From the NCBI GenBank assembly GCA_963932145.1, contig OZ010586.1, forward strand, positions 54,390,943 to 54,454,942: a stretch of 64,000 bases of DNA, read 5' to 3'. Position numbers and translations under genes: made by a program. How positions within the stretch are numbered: the first letter of the stretch is position 1; every line of letters begins with the position of its first letter. This document shows positions 63,410 through 64,000 of the stretch, piece after piece. This DNA is from Acanthosepion lycidas. Its lineage: Eukaryota; Mollusca; Cephalopoda; Sepiida; Sepiidae. The notes beneath the pieces are model-generated. The model worked only from the letters and a program-made list of their open reading frames with translations, made no database searches and was not told where the DNA came from.

Positions 63410-64000
63410 CTTCATATTGTTATGATGGAAGTGAACCTTCTCTTTATATTGTTCTGACTGAACTGAACCTTTCTTTCATATTGTTCTGATTGAACTGAAC
63501 CTTTCTTTCATATTGTTCTGATTGAACTGAACCTTTCTTTCATATTGTTCTGATTGAACAGAATCTTTTCTTTATATTGTTCTGCCTGAACTGAACCTTC
63601 TCTTTATATTGTTCTGACTGAACTGAAACTTTCTTCATATTGTTCTGACTGAACTGAAACTTTCTTCATATTGTTCTGATTGAACTGAACCTTTTCTTTA
63701 TATTGTTCCGACCGAACTAAACCTTTTCTTTGTTTTGTTCTGATTAAACTGAGCCTTTTCTTTTTATTGTTCTGATTGAACTGAACCATTTCTTTGTTTT
63801 GTTCGGATAGAAGTGAACCTTTTCTTTGTATTGTTCTGATTGAACTGAATCTGTTCTTTGTATTGTTCTCATTGAACTGAAACTTTTCTTTATATTGTTC
63901 TGACTGAACTAAACTTTTTTATTTATATTTATGTGATTGAACTGAACCTTTTCTTTGTTTTGTTATGAATGAATTGAATCTTTTCTTTATATTGTTCTCA
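63410..64000. repeat. Minisatellite of about 30 bp, running off the window
   Basis: The unit is close to TTTCTTTATATTGTTCTGAT followed by TGAACTGAACC, about 19 copies to the end of the window with substitutions and 1-3 bp indels. The reverse-strand frame (63604-63789) is just the repeat translated and is not a gene. Confidence 0.95.

Noticed and set aside
63604-63789. 61-codon reverse frame as a repetitive protein
   Set aside because: It is the translation of a 30-bp minisatellite with no start context or conservation, and the unit length is not held to multiples of three.

Overview
The window is non-genic, repeat-packed animal DNA. It is AT-rich, has no operons, no recognisable host exon and no rRNA, tRNA or CRISPR locus, and is full of long (TA)n tracts. 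It combines Tx1-like and jockey/CR1-like LINEs, Penelope-like elements (PLEs) with GIY-YIG domains, Ty3/gypsy elements, Tc1/mariner remains and tRNA-derived SINEs. That mix fits a mollusc, most likely an octopus. The species call is inference from the repeat repertoire; no host gene confirms it.

Layout. 1-7.7 kb: a G/T-rich minisatellite, two copies of a palindromic mariner-type MITE, a solo gypsy LTR (3077-3337, minus) and a broken PLE reverse transcriptase (minus). 7.8-24.4 kb: a jockey/CR1-like LINE (plus) split by a head-to-tail array of three Tx1-like LINE copies (all minus). Copy A is 8782-15339, copy B 15355-22852, and copy C is a 3' fragment at 22868-24122. Each junction carries TCTGTTTCCT followed by NGTNA. 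ORF1 has a CCHC knuckle and a Ser/Pro/Lys repeat region; ORF2 has an APE-type endonuclease, a YADD reverse transcriptase and a C-terminal zinc finger. Both long copies are inactivated, by different lesions. 24.4-28.5 kb: AT-rich DNA with jockey-like, RTE-like and Tc1 pieces.

29.1-31.9 kb: a minus-strand gypsy element whose main ORF joins Gag in frame to the integrase core, with protease, RT and RNase H missing. 32.5-34.2 kb: a decayed LINE. 34.27-35.54 kb: a PLE fold-back, 260-bp inverted arms around a 748-bp centre, encoding a GIY-YIG protein; each arm carries a hammerhead-ribozyme-like motif in opposite orientation. 35.7-37.8 kb: Tc1 remains, the 3' end of a second PLE family and another hammerhead-like motif. 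38.45-41.69 kb: a gypsy element with both LTRs and a perfect 5-bp target duplication, internally deleted in a way that complements the other one, and with a leader in which the primer-binding-site-like motif is tandemly repeated. It sits in front of the ORF1 of another zinc-knuckle LINE (41.69-43.37 kb).

43.5-57.5 kb: more jockey-like LINE 3' ends, SINEs, a half MITE, a mariner pseudogene and a second-family PLE. 57.5-64 kb: AT-rich DNA with a 31-33-bp minisatellite, a pogo-like motif cluster and a 30-bp minisatellite running off the end.

No complete, intact transposition module is present. The points of most interest are the Tx1 array on a repeated short target, the PLE fold-back with hammerheads, and the two gypsy derivatives with reciprocal deletions and repeated leaders.
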